Shown in pieces: positions 28,957 to 36,691 of a stretch of 64,000 bases of DNA; positions within the stretch are counted from its first letter, which is position 1; every line of letters begins with the position of its first letter. The notes under the pieces were generated by a model. That model was given only the letters and a program-made list of their open reading frames with translations. It was not told where the DNA came from and did no database searches. The DNA is from Aquidulcibacter paucihalophilus (GTDB lineage Bacteria > Pseudomonadota > Alphaproteobacteria > Caulobacterales > Caulobacteraceae): the NCBI GenBank assembly GCA_030285985.1, contig CP127384.1, positions 1,662,501 to 1,726,500 of the forward strand. The letters run 5' to 3'. The translations under genes were made by a program, and so were the position numbers.

Positions 28957-29217
28957 TCAATCGCGCATTCTGTCCCGGCGCGCCTGGGCAAGTTTGGCGC
29001 GGTTCTTCACGGCCCAGTCCCGCTTGACCGTGATGGGCTTGGCCGCGCCCGCGGCGAGCGGCTTGCGCCGTTTCACCCCGGGCTGGATCAGGCCATAGCG
29101 CCGCCGCGAATAGGCGCGCGCGCAGTCCATGCAGTGGCGGTAGGTCCGCGCCGCATAGGAGGCGTGCCAGTTGCGTCCCTCCTGCAGGACCGTTTCGCAT
29201 TCACGGCAGCGGTGCAT
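28957..29217 (-). CDS. Small zinc-ribbon-like basic protein
   Basis: This 86-residue protein starts [15 protein letters not shown] and contains C-x-x-C (residues 4-7) and HC-x-x-C (about 28-32), a spacing suggestive of a zinc ribbon. A strongly basic tail follows. It starts three bases after the DUF924 stop, in the same transcription unit. No family is recognised. Confidence 0.65.
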   Translation of the reverse strand: MHRCRECETVLQEGRNWHASYAARTYRHCMDCARAYSRRRYGLIQPGVKRRKPLAAGAAKPITVKRDWAVKNRAKLAQARRDRMRD

Positions 29218-29220
29218 GAG

Positions 29221-29772
29221 TCAGCCGCGGAACCCGTCTTCATCCAGAAAGGCCCGCTCCTCCGGCGTCGTCTCCCGGCCCAGGGCTGCGTTCCGGTGCG
29301 GGAAGCGGCCGAAGCGGGCGATGACGGCGTGGTGGTGCCCGGCCCAGTGGTCGTCCGGCTTGCGGTCCATCCGGGTCTGGAACAGTTCGACCTGGCGGTC
29401 CTGATCGGCGAGATCCTCGGAATGCTGGAACGGCAGGTAGAAGAACCGGCGGATATCACCCTCGACCTGCCGGTCGTGCCCGGCTTCCAGCGCGCGGCGG
29501 GCGACCATCCGCGCCAGCGGATCGGTGGCGAAGGCATGCCCCGAGCCCCGGAACACATTGCGCGGAAACTGGTCCAGCAGGATGAGCAGGGCCAGCGAAC
29601 CCTCCGGCGTCTCTGCCCATCGGTCCAGCTCGCGACGGGCGGCGGCGAAATGCGCGTCCCCGAAACCGCGCCGGAAGCGGGAGTCGAAGGCGTCATCCTT
29701 GGCGAACCATTTGCCGGGGCCGGCCTCTTTCCAGAAGGCGACGACGGCGGAAGGCGTTATGTCTGTGGTCAT
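29221..29772 (-). CDS. DUF924 family protein
   Basis: This 183-residue protein matches DUF924, an all-helical TPR-like family: VVAFWKEAGPGKWFAKDDAFDSRFRRGF, LALLILLDQFPRNVFRGSGHAFATDPLAR, and a C-terminal HRNAALGRETTPEERAFLDE. Function unknown. ATG 29772 fits the family start, though it lies within the 5' end of the divergent ilvC gene. Confidence 0.85.
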   Translation of the reverse strand: MTTDITPSAVVAFWKEAGPGKWFAKDDAFDSRFRRGFGDAHFAAARRELDRWAETPEGSLALLILLDQFPRNVFRGSGHAFATDPLARMVARRALEAGHDRQVEGDIRRFFYLPFQHSEDLADQDRQVELFQTRMDRKPDDHWAGHHHAVIARFGRFPHRNAALGRETTPEERAFLDEDGFRG

Positions 29773-30787
29773 GACCGATCCAATAGCCGCGCCGCTCCCC
29801 GTCTTCCATGACCGCGACTGCGATCTTTCGATCATTCGAGGCAAGCGGGTCGCCGTCATCGGCTACGGCAGCCAGGGCCGGACCCACGCGCTGAACCTGC
29901 GCGATTCGGGCGTGACCGACATCGTCGTGGGCCTGAAGGCCGGCTCGGCGACCCGCGCGAAGGCCGAGGCCGACGGCTTTAACGTCCTGACCGCGGGCGA
30001 GGCCGCCGCCTCGGCCGATGTCGTCGCCGTCATGGTCTCGGACGAGGCCCACCGCGACCTGTGGCGAGACGAACTGGCCCCGGCGATGAAGCCCGGCGCG
30101 GCGCTGATCTTCGCCCATGGCCTGTCGGTTCGATTCGGCCTGGTCGAGCCGCGCCCCGATCTCGACGTCATTCTTGCCTCGCCCAAGGGCATCGGACCGC
30201 GCATCCGCGACCTCTATGAGGAAGGGCAGGGCGTCTTCTGCCTGTTCGGCGTTCATCAGGACGCCTCGGGCGGAGCCCATGGGCTGGGCCTGTCCTATGC
30301 GGCGGCGCTGGGTTGCGGCCGCAAGGGGATTCTCGAGACCACCTTCGCCGCCGAATGCGAGAGCGACCTGTTCGGCGAACAGGTGGTGCTGTGCGGCGGG
30401 GTGGCTGAACTGGTCGACGCCGCCTTCATGAAACTGGTCAAGGCCGGCTATCCGCCCGAGGTGGCGTGGTTCGAGTGCTTCTATGAGGTCAAGCTGGTCA
30501 CCGACCTGATGTACGAGCGCGGCGTTGCCGGGGCCTTCACCCGCATCTCCAACACCGCCGAATACGGGGCCTATCTGACCGGCCCGCGCATCATCGGCGA
30601 ACCGTCGCGGGCGGCGATGGACACGGTGCTGGCGGAGGTCCAGTCCGGCGATTTCGTGCGTCGCCTGATGGCCGACTATGACGCCGGCTCGCCCGATCTT
30701 CTGGCCCGGCGCAAGGCGCTGGCCGGCCGCACGATCGAGGCCGTGGGCACGCATCTGAAGGCGGTGGCGGAGAAGGCGGGGGATTGA
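29759..30787 (+). CDS. ilvC: Ketol-acid reductoisomerase
   Basis: This 342-residue class I enzyme isomerises and reduces acetolactate in valine, leucine and isoleucine synthesis. The NADPH site is VAVIGYGSQGRTHALNLRDSG. The catalytic domain has ETTFAAECESDLFGEQVVLCGG with the Mg2+ acids, FECFYEVKLVTDLMYE, and ISNTAEYGAYLTGPRI. AAGG upstream supports ATG 29759; ATG 29771 also fits. Some positions (ASPKGIGPRIRDLYEEGQGVFCL) differ from the usual P-K-G-P/T pattern. Confidence 0.9.
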   Translation: MSVVMTDPIAAPLPVFHDRDCDLSIIRGKRVAVIGYGSQGRTHALNLRDSGVTDIVVGLKAGSATRAKAEADGFNVLTAGEAAASADVVAVMVSDEAHRDLWRDELAPAMKPGAALIFAHGLSVRFGLVEPRPDLDVILASPKGIGPRIRDLYEEGQGVFCLFGVHQDASGGAHGLGLSYAAALGCGRKGILETTFAAECESDLFGEQVVLCGGVAELVDAAFMKLVKAGYPPEVAWFECFYEVKLVTDLMYERGVAGAFTRISNTAEYGAYLTGPRIIGEPSRAAMDTVLAEVQSGDFVRRLMADYDAGSPDLLARRKALAGRTIEAVGTHLKAVAEKAGD

Positions 30788-30838
30788 GGCCGGGAAACCT
30801 CGGGCCCCGAAGGGCTGTCTCTTCTTTCCGGAGAAAGA

Positions 30839-30915
30839 TGGTCGGAGTGAGAGGATTCGAACCTCCGACCCCTGCGTCCCGAACGCAGTGCTCTACCAGG
30901 CTGAGCCACACTCCG
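30839..30915 (-). tRNA. tRNA-Pro (anticodon CGG)
   Basis: On the minus strand a 77-base cloverleaf is visible: acceptor CGGAGTG paired with CACTCCG, the D arm GCTCAGCCTGGTAGAGC, anticodon stem CTGCG/CGCAG around TTCGGGA, the T arm with GGTTCGAATCC, and encoded CCA. The anticodon CGG reads proline CCG. Confidence 0.95.
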
Positions 30916-31000
30916 ACTTGAGGAGGGGGCTTATAGCCACGGCCTTTCCCGCCCGCAAGCGCCGTTTTGCGGTGCGGTGAAATAGTCTCGAAAGCGGTTC

Positions 31001-31029
31001 TTGCATCGCCCGCGGCCTTCGCGTATCTC
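31001..31029 (+). promoter_or_regulatory. Probable promoter of tRNA-Gln
   Basis: TTGCAT and TATCTC are 17 bases apart and lie 43 bases before the tRNA 5' end, consistent with a housekeeping promoter and a short leader. Confidence 0.5.
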
Positions 31030-31071
31030 GACCGCCTTCCGGCGCTTCGGCCCCGGATGCGCCGGACCTGC

Positions 31072-31145
31072 TGGGGAATGGTGTAATGGTAACACTCCGG
31101 TTTTTGGTACCGTCATTCTAGGTTCGAGTCCTAGTTCCCCAGCCA
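31072..31145 (+). tRNA. tRNA-Gln (anticodon TTG)
   Basis: This 74-base cloverleaf has acceptor TGGGGAA/TTCCCCA, the D arm around GGTGTAATGGTAAC, an anticodon loop with TTG, the T arm AGGTTCGAGTCCT, discriminator G and encoded CCA ending at 31145. An integrase gene begins 87 bases further on, so its 3' end is the likely integration site of the island. Confidence 0.95.
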
Positions 31146-31231
31146 TCGTCCGCTGAAACCCTGACAGAGCAAAGGATGCCCGCCTCGTAAGGGTTTGAGG
31201 GCCATGTCACCGATGCACATAGGTGATACAC

Positions 31232-32890
31232 ATGGCCGTTATGGAAAATGTCGTCAGGGTTGGCAAAACCTACAAGGTCAGGAAGCGAATTCCGGCTGAT
31301 TGCCGAGCCGCGTTCGGCGTCAGTGGTGAGTTCAAGACGGTCTCCCTAAACACCACGAACAAGCGCGAGGCGCAGGAAAGGGCCGTGCCTATCCTGGCTG
31401 AGATCGATGCGAGGATTGCCGAAACACGGGGCAGGGCCTTACCCCCTGCTCTGGATCAGCGCCTGAATCCGGGGAGGGTAGAGGAACTGATCCGGGACTG
31501 GCGCTTCCGTGAGATCGATCGTGCCTATCATGACACCTACAACGGTCAGCGAGACAATCGCGACCCCATCGCCACGTCGCAGCAGCGCTACGCTCTCCAG
31601 CATTACTCCACCATCGACCGGATCGCCGACTTCAGCGCCCGCATGGCATCCGTCCTTGGCGTCACGCCACTGCACCCCGTCATCAGTCGCACCGACGAAC
31701 GCGAGCGGTTCCGGATGGCCTGGAACGACGTCGAGACTTTCACGGCCCGATTCCCGACTGACCTAACGGGTTGGCCAGAGGAACAGGATGCGCCGCTCAT
31801 CCCGGCGCCTGGGCCGTCCACGCCGGCCACCCTGGCCGGGATGAAATTGTCCGAGTTGCGCGATGCATGGGACGGCGTGAAGCCACTCGAGGCCCGGCAG
31901 AAGGGCTATATCCGCCGCCTGATCGAATTCCTTGGCGACGTGGACATCGCCACCGTTCAGCCGCTCGACATGGACCGGTTCTTGATGGAGTTGAAGCGGT
32001 TCCCACTGACTAGGAAACCGTCAGACGAACAAGTTCCCTTCGCTGCTTTGATCGCGGCCTACGAGGGGACCGATCAAGCTCGGCTCCACACCAAGACGAT
32101 CTGGAATTGGACTGTAGTCTTCAAGGGTATGTTCGCCTTCGCCGTATCGCGCCGACTCCTCGCCCATAGCCCCGCCGCCTACATGATGAAGAAGCCGTCG
32201 GGCGAGGAAGCCAACAACCGAAACCCCTATGCGGAAGTCCACCTCGACTACATCTTCACCCGGCCGCTTTTCGTGGGGTTTTCTGGTCCGGCCGACAAAG
32301 GATACCGCGACGAGCCGGGCGAGAACGTGGTTGAGGATGCGAAATACTGGCTCCCGATAGTGGCCCTCCACACCGGGATGCGACTCGAAGAGTTGGCCTC
32401 CCTCAAGACGTCGGAGATCATCGGCGACCGCGATGTACTGGCGTTCGATCTCCGCCAGCGCCCGCTCAAGGGAGCCGAAAGCGTCAAGAACGCGTCCGCC
32501 CGGCGTGTCATCCCTGTTCACAAAGGACTGTATGGCTTGGGCTTCGTCGATTGGATGCTGGCCCGCGCCGATCAACAGACACATGTTTTCGCTGACCTGA
32601 CGACAGATGGCCAGGGCAAACGAGGGTCGCAGTTCAGCAAGTGGTGGGGGCTGTGGTGCCGTGCGAATGCCGAGACGGCGAGAGAGGGGATCGATGACCC
32701 CTCGCTGACCTTCCACTCCTTCCGGCACTCCTTCAAACGCGCCGCCCGCCAGAGCCCGGTCAAAGAGGAGGTCCATGACCTTCTGACCGGCCATCAACAA
32801 GGCAACAGCGTCGCGCGAGCATACGGGGCCGGGGTGGATCTGGTGACCCTGAAGACCGCCATGGATCAGATCAAAATCCCCTGGCCGTGA
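31232..32890 (+). CDS. Tyrosine-type site-specific integrase
   Basis: This 552-residue recombinase has an N-terminal arm- and core-binding part (VGKTYKVRKRIPADCRAAFG, as in DUF6538-type starts). The catalytic domain shows the first Arg in LHTGMRLEELASL, H-x-x-R in FHSFRHSFKRAAR, the third His in LLTGHQQGN and the nucleophile Tyr in VARAYGAG. It should integrate the island at tRNA-Gln. ATG 31232 follows AGGTG; GTG 31223 is also in frame. Confidence 0.9.
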   Translation: MAVMENVVRVGKTYKVRKRIPADCRAAFGVSGEFKTVSLNTTNKREAQERAVPILAEIDARIAETRGRALPPALDQRLNPGRVEELIRDWRFREIDRAYHDTYNGQRDNRDPIATSQQRYALQHYSTIDRIADFSARMASVLGVTPLHPVISRTDERERFRMAWNDVETFTARFPTDLTGWPEEQDAPLIPAPGPSTPATLAGMKLSELRDAWDGVKPLEARQKGYIRRLIEFLGDVDIATVQPLDMDRFLMELKRFPLTRKPSDEQVPFAALIAAYEGTDQARLHTKTIWNWTVVFKGMFAFAVSRRLLAHSPAAYMMKKPSGEEANNRNPYAEVHLDYIFTRPLFVGFSGPADKGYRDEPGENVVEDAKYWLPIVALHTGMRLEELASLKTSEIIGDRDVLAFDLRQRPLKGAESVKNASARRVIPVHKGLYGLGFVDWMLARADQQTHVFADLTTDGQGKRGSQFSKWWGLWCRANAETAREGIDDPSLTFHSFRHSFKRAARQSPVKEEVHDLLTGHQQGNSVARAYGAGVDLVTLKTAMDQIKIPWP

Positions 32891-33017
32891 AGAAACCGGC
32901 TTTGATTGATCCCCGTCTTTCCAAACGGACGTTCTCGGCTTTTGCAACGACTATCCGCGCGGCCTGATCGCCTAATGTTAAGGTGTAGGTGGCCTTAGCT
33001 GACTGGGGAACAACGAC

Positions 33018-33536
33018 ATGTGGATTTCGCTTCCGAGCCTCGGACGGGTCGCGGTCGCCGCATCTTTGGTCGGCTTGGCGAGTCCCGTCCAAGCTCAAGA
33101 AGCCAGTCGGATAGAGAGCCGCTTCTCGTCGATCTGGCCGCACGACTGCACCTACACGGACGACGGGGCGGCCGAGGGGCAGGACTGGGTGAGCTACCGG
33201 TGCGAGGGTGAGGGCGGAATCGCAATCTTCCTTGGCTACAGTGACGGCGTAAGATTGAGCCTCGGGTTCGGTGCGGAAAATCCCATGATCGGCTTCTTCT
33301 CTGCAGACCGTGAGCCAATCTGGCCCGTCGAATGGCGAGGCCGGGTCATCAATGGACGGTTCGTTCCCCACGGCGCGATAGCTCGCATGAAGACCCGTCG
33401 TGAGGACGATACGGTGACCTGGAATTCCGAACTCGTCGTGTTCGGATTGTCGGGTCGAGCCTGCGTCTTGGGGGAGGTCCATGGGGCTCGCGAAAATGAG
33501 CGAGCCCGCCAACTGGCCGATACCGGAAGCTGCTGA
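33018..33536 (+). CDS. Exported protein of unknown function
   Basis: This 172-residue protein has a signal peptide (cut after PVQAQ, about residue 27) and a mature part with three or four Cys residues (HDCTYTDD, YRCEGEGG, RACVLG, final C). Disulfides are likely in the periplasm. No family is recognised. It lies downstream of the integrase on the same strand with 127 bases between. Confidence 0.65.
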   Translation: MWISLPSLGRVAVAASLVGLASPVQAQEASRIESRFSSIWPHDCTYTDDGAAEGQDWVSYRCEGEGGIAIFLGYSDGVRLSLGFGAENPMIGFFSADREPIWPVEWRGRVINGRFVPHGAIARMKTRREDDTVTWNSELVVFGLSGRACVLGEVHGARENERARQLADTGSC

Positions 33537-33569
33537 CTGCGGACTCTGCCAGGTGCCCGCGATTGGGCG

Positions 33570-34700
33570 TCAACCGAATTCGTCCATTCCTTCCCACCTG
33601 AACTCAAGATCATCGACCCGCGAGAACGCCCCCGACACCAGTGCGATGTCACCCTTGGGGCGCGCCGGAATAATGCAAAGGACACCCAGTTGAGTCAGCG
33701 ACTCCTTGACCGCCTGTAGGACTTCTCGCGACACCCGGCCGTTGGCGTGGGTATAGACGCCATTGAGCATCCAGCCCACATCTGTGAGCCGCAGGACTAC
33801 GATCACCGCCAAGCTCTCAATCACGAAGAACGCCAAGGCCCCGGCCGCCATCTCGTGAGAGTATCCTGATAGGCAGTTCCTATAGCGACGACCCCATTTT
33901 TCGGCTTGCTCCGGACTTATCCGAATGATGCCCGGTGCATGGTCAATCGGCAGTCCCAACGGTTCGAGCCGGTCCGCCTTGCCGAGCCACGAGCGAACGA
34001 ACTGACCTGCATTGAACCGGGTCCCCAACGCGTGGGCGGATTCTTTAAGGGCCGCGTCACTGGCCGTGCTGCACATCTTTCGGATCAGGCCCAGTCTGGC
34101 GTTGAGACGGTGACATTCTGCAGTGCTGCTGATTTGGCTGACGACGGTCGGGCTGAGAATGGCGAGGTCCAGAATCTGCACAGTTTGGAGCACGGGGTCG
34201 TCGGTCAAGCGGCAGTCGTTGATCTGCTCCAGCACTCGACGACGAGTCCGTCCCTCGGCAGTCTTGGAGCCCAGCATTTCGATCAGACGGCGGTATCCAT
34301 CGGGCGTCGAAAGAGGCTCCCAGCCGATCTTCCTCAACGATCCACAAAGAGACGGCGGCACCTCATCGAGAGCGGCCTCAACGATCTGCTGAGGCTTCAT
34401 CTTCTGGATTGCCAAGGCGAACTGAGCACGGTCAGACTCAGCCCGGTCCTCATCGAGATTGCCGTAGGCCCTGAGCAAGAAAGTATTGGGGTGGTCGAGG
34501 GCTCCAGTTGCCAGTGCGACTGCCACGGCGTTCCGCCACAGACTTTTGGATTTAGTTGCGAACAGCAGGGTGCCAGGCGCGTCTTCGTCAAGACTCACCA
34601 AGGCACTGAGCAGCCACCCCGACAACGGATAGAACCAGTCGCGACCGGGCACGCCCTCAGTAGGGTGCGGCCGGAAATGCGGATGGGGAATCTGGGTCAT
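33570..34700 (-). CDS. Unrecognised island protein with N-C-x-x-G-Y motif
   Basis: This 376-residue protein is mostly helical. Near residue 280-350 it has KWGRRYRNCLSGYSHEMAAGALAFFVIE, then VIVVLRLTDVGWMLNGVYTHANGRVSREV. The pattern of N-C, G-Y, a nearby G and then two strands recalls the core of PcfJ-type proteins of mobile elements, but the match is by eye and weak. No catalytic set is certain. It lies alone on the minus strand inside the island. Confidence 0.55.
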   Translation of the reverse strand: MTQIPHPHFRPHPTEGVPGRDWFYPLSGWLLSALVSLDEDAPGTLLFATKSKSLWRNAVAVALATGALDHPNTFLLRAYGNLDEDRAESDRAQFALAIQKMKPQQIVEAALDEVPPSLCGSLRKIGWEPLSTPDGYRRLIEMLGSKTAEGRTRRRVLEQINDCRLTDDPVLQTVQILDLAILSPTVVSQISSTAECHRLNARLGLIRKMCSTASDAALKESAHALGTRFNAGQFVRSWLGKADRLEPLGLPIDHAPGIIRISPEQAEKWGRRYRNCLSGYSHEMAAGALAFFVIESLAVIVVLRLTDVGWMLNGVYTHANGRVSREVLQAVKESLTQLGVLCIIPARPKGDIALVSGAFSRVDDLEFRWEGMDEFG

Positions 34701-34937
34701 GTCGCCTCAGGCTCGAGAGAGGCGGTGGCACGATGCTCAGCCGCCGGATCGGCTCTCGGGTAAGGGCTGGGCGACCATTCACGAGCTAATACCTGACTCG
34801 GATTCGTGAACTCAAGGAAAATCGACTGGCTGTTTCTAACCGCACCGAAAGCAGACTCTCTGGATGTCGGCAAAGGGTGGTGGCCTCAACCGGTGACCGC
34901 AACACGCTAACCATTCTTCGGAGATGGAGCGTGGGTC

Positions 34938-35276
34938 ATGAAGCAGCGGCGGCGGATCAATTATTCGGCGGCCCAGCGGCTGAGGTATGGGATCGCTGGA
35001 AGGCCGACGAAAACCCTCTGGAGATTGCAGCAAAAGAGAGAAATGGTGCGGCGTCTTCCGGGAGATCCACCTTGGCTAGAAGCCTGGCGGCGCGACTATA
35101 ACGAAGCCCAGCCGCACTCGAAGCTTAGCTGGCTGACCCCGGAGGCCTACGCCCGGGCGCTCACCGCGCAGATCGGCCGGTCTGCTGCGCCGGTTAATGG
35201 CAGCGCAGGCCGGCCTCTTGCCAACCCCACCAATCTTGGCTCAGATCAACCAAGGACACTCGTTATGGCTGGATGA
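34938..35276 (+). pseudogene. Chimeric transposase remnant (IS30-like head, IS3-like tail)
   Basis: The first part encodes KQRRRINYSAAQR, and after a frame change AEVWDRWKADENPLEIA, which is the start of an IS30-type transposase. From about 35080 the frame reads LEAWRRDYNEAQPHSKLSWLTPEAYA, the C-terminal tail of an IS3-family OrfB. Both are truncated and joined, so this is scar sequence from two elements. Confidence 0.7.
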
Positions 35277-35294
35277 GAAACGGGGTCACTTCAC

Positions 35295-35798
35295 CTAGTC
35301 GAGATCTTTTCGAGCAGCAGCGCGCCTTCCCTTGGACACTCTTGGTCGACGTCCAAACCCATTTTGCTTAGCTATCTGGGACCGTTTCGCGCTGTATGAA
35401 GGGTGCAGGGTGGGATAATCCGGCGGCAAATTCCATTTCTCTCGATACTGTTCTGGGGTCATCCCATGCGCGTCAAGATGGCGTTTTAGATTCTTGTAGT
35501 GTCGACCATTCTCAAAGCTTATGAGTGTGTCCGCGCCAATCGAATTTTGGATATCGAGCCACGTCAGTGATCGAACCGGCTGCCCCTCGGGCGGCAGATT
35601 AGCGGGCGACTGACGTAGACTCAGCAAGGTCCCGAAAATATCCCGGATCCGACTATTCAGGTCTTCGCCGCTCAACTGCGTAGCGGAGTTCGAGAGAAGA
35701 GCACTGACGAGTGCAATAGTTCCATCCCACGCTTGGTCTTCCAGTGCGGTCCAAGCTTTGTCGGTCCGTTCTTCAACATTCTCCATCTTACTCTCCAT
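35295..35798 (-). CDS. MucR/Ros family regulator, zinc-ligand Cys replaced
   Basis: This 167-residue protein has the Ros/MucR core: ISFENGRHYKNLKRHLDAHGMTPEQYREKWNLPPDYPTLHPSYSAKRSQIAKQNGFGR. Usual members have Cys where this one has Ser in LISFENG, so the zinc site is changed. Some rhizobial homologues fold without zinc, so it may still bind DNA. The N-terminal half (ALVSALLSNSATQLS) is the oligomerisation part. It starts within the end of the preceding gene (11-base overlap). Confidence 0.82.
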   Translation of the reverse strand: MESKMENVEERTDKAWTALEDQAWDGTIALVSALLSNSATQLSGEDLNSRIRDIFGTLLSLRQSPANLPPEGQPVRSLTWLDIQNSIGADTLISFENGRHYKNLKRHLDAHGMTPEQYREKWNLPPDYPTLHPSYSAKRSQIAKQNGFGRRPRVSKGRRAAARKDLD

Positions 35799-36210
35799 CA
35801 GGGGTACAAGCGGCCGTAGGACCGCTATGGTCGGGGGGCGGACAAGCCTGCAAATAGTCCGCGACGGCTGGTTTCTGGCCATAGTAGGCGAGCGCCCTCG
35901 CGAGTGCCGCAGTGGTGTCGGCCTCATCGAGGTCATCGCCTTGGTCATGCCCTTCTAAAGCTGCCTGCTCGGGCGATCCGCAGTTCCAAACCTGCACTAA
36001 GCCGTAGCAGCCGCCCTTGAAGCCGGTGTGTTCGCCAAAGCGCGTTGGCTGTGGGTATGCAACAATCATTCGCCCGGCTCCGTCGACCAGGTTCATCTCA
36101 TCGCGGGGCTGTTCGGGGTCCCGAGCGGCGCGGCTCCAGCCTTGAGATTCGGCGAGTGCGAGAAACTCGCGCATGAGCATAGGCTCGCGACTAGTGTCGT
36201 AGCTGGACAT
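35788..36210 (-). CDS. Hypothetical protein upstream of MucR
   Basis: This 140-residue acidic protein (MSSYDTSREPMLMREFLALAESQGWSRAARD...) includes GCYGLVQVWNCGSPEQAALEGHDQGDDLDE. It overlaps the MucR-like gene by 11 bases, so the two are cotranscribed. The start ATG follows AAGGAGACCACA, a strong ribosome site. No family is recognised. Confidence 0.6.
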   Translation of the reverse strand: MSSYDTSREPMLMREFLALAESQGWSRAARDPEQPRDEMNLVDGAGRMIVAYPQPTRFGEHTGFKGGCYGLVQVWNCGSPEQAALEGHDQGDDLDEADTTAALARALAYYGQKPAVADYLQACPPPDHSGPTAACTPDGE

Positions 36211-36691
36211 TGTGGTCTCCTTGCCGCGTAGCGCTGGCGATGTGGATGGAAATTATGTGAGGGAGCAGCCCCAGCTCGGGCTGTGCTCTCCGTTGGGCGT
36301 GGCGACACGCGGTTGGAGGGGGAGGCCTGCAAGGGCCAAAATATACCGACCTTCGTGTTCTAGGCCTGCCGCTCGTCGGGGAGACGCGAGACCCGGCTTA
36401 GCGGCTCGCTGGTTAGTGTAGTCCTGATCTCCCGGTAGCCCCTGAGGACGTAGGGCTGTACGGTCCGAACATCCGCCCGACTAACCACTGAGCGATAGGG
36501 CAGCGGCATCTACGAAATTGGAGCACCACAAAGGCCAGACGTCGAATCTGGATGGTCGTAATCACGACCAAGCGGCGCTCAAATTAGGCTCGGTCGGCGT
36601 AGTTCTTGGGATGTTGGGGGCCGCATGACGACGCACACAGCGCGTCCTCGGACGGCCTGCGAACACCGAGATCCATCAGCGCCAGTGAGCG
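36211..36691. other. Gene-free stretch in island
   Basis: No credible coding frame was found on either strand. A tRNA-like T-arm string (CCAGACGTCGAATCTGG) occurs near 36535 but no cloverleaf can be drawn. It may hold promoters for the flanking genes. Confidence 0.5.

Noticed and set aside
36520..36560. tRNA-like T-arm string
   Set aside because: No acceptor, D or anticodon arms can be drawn around it.
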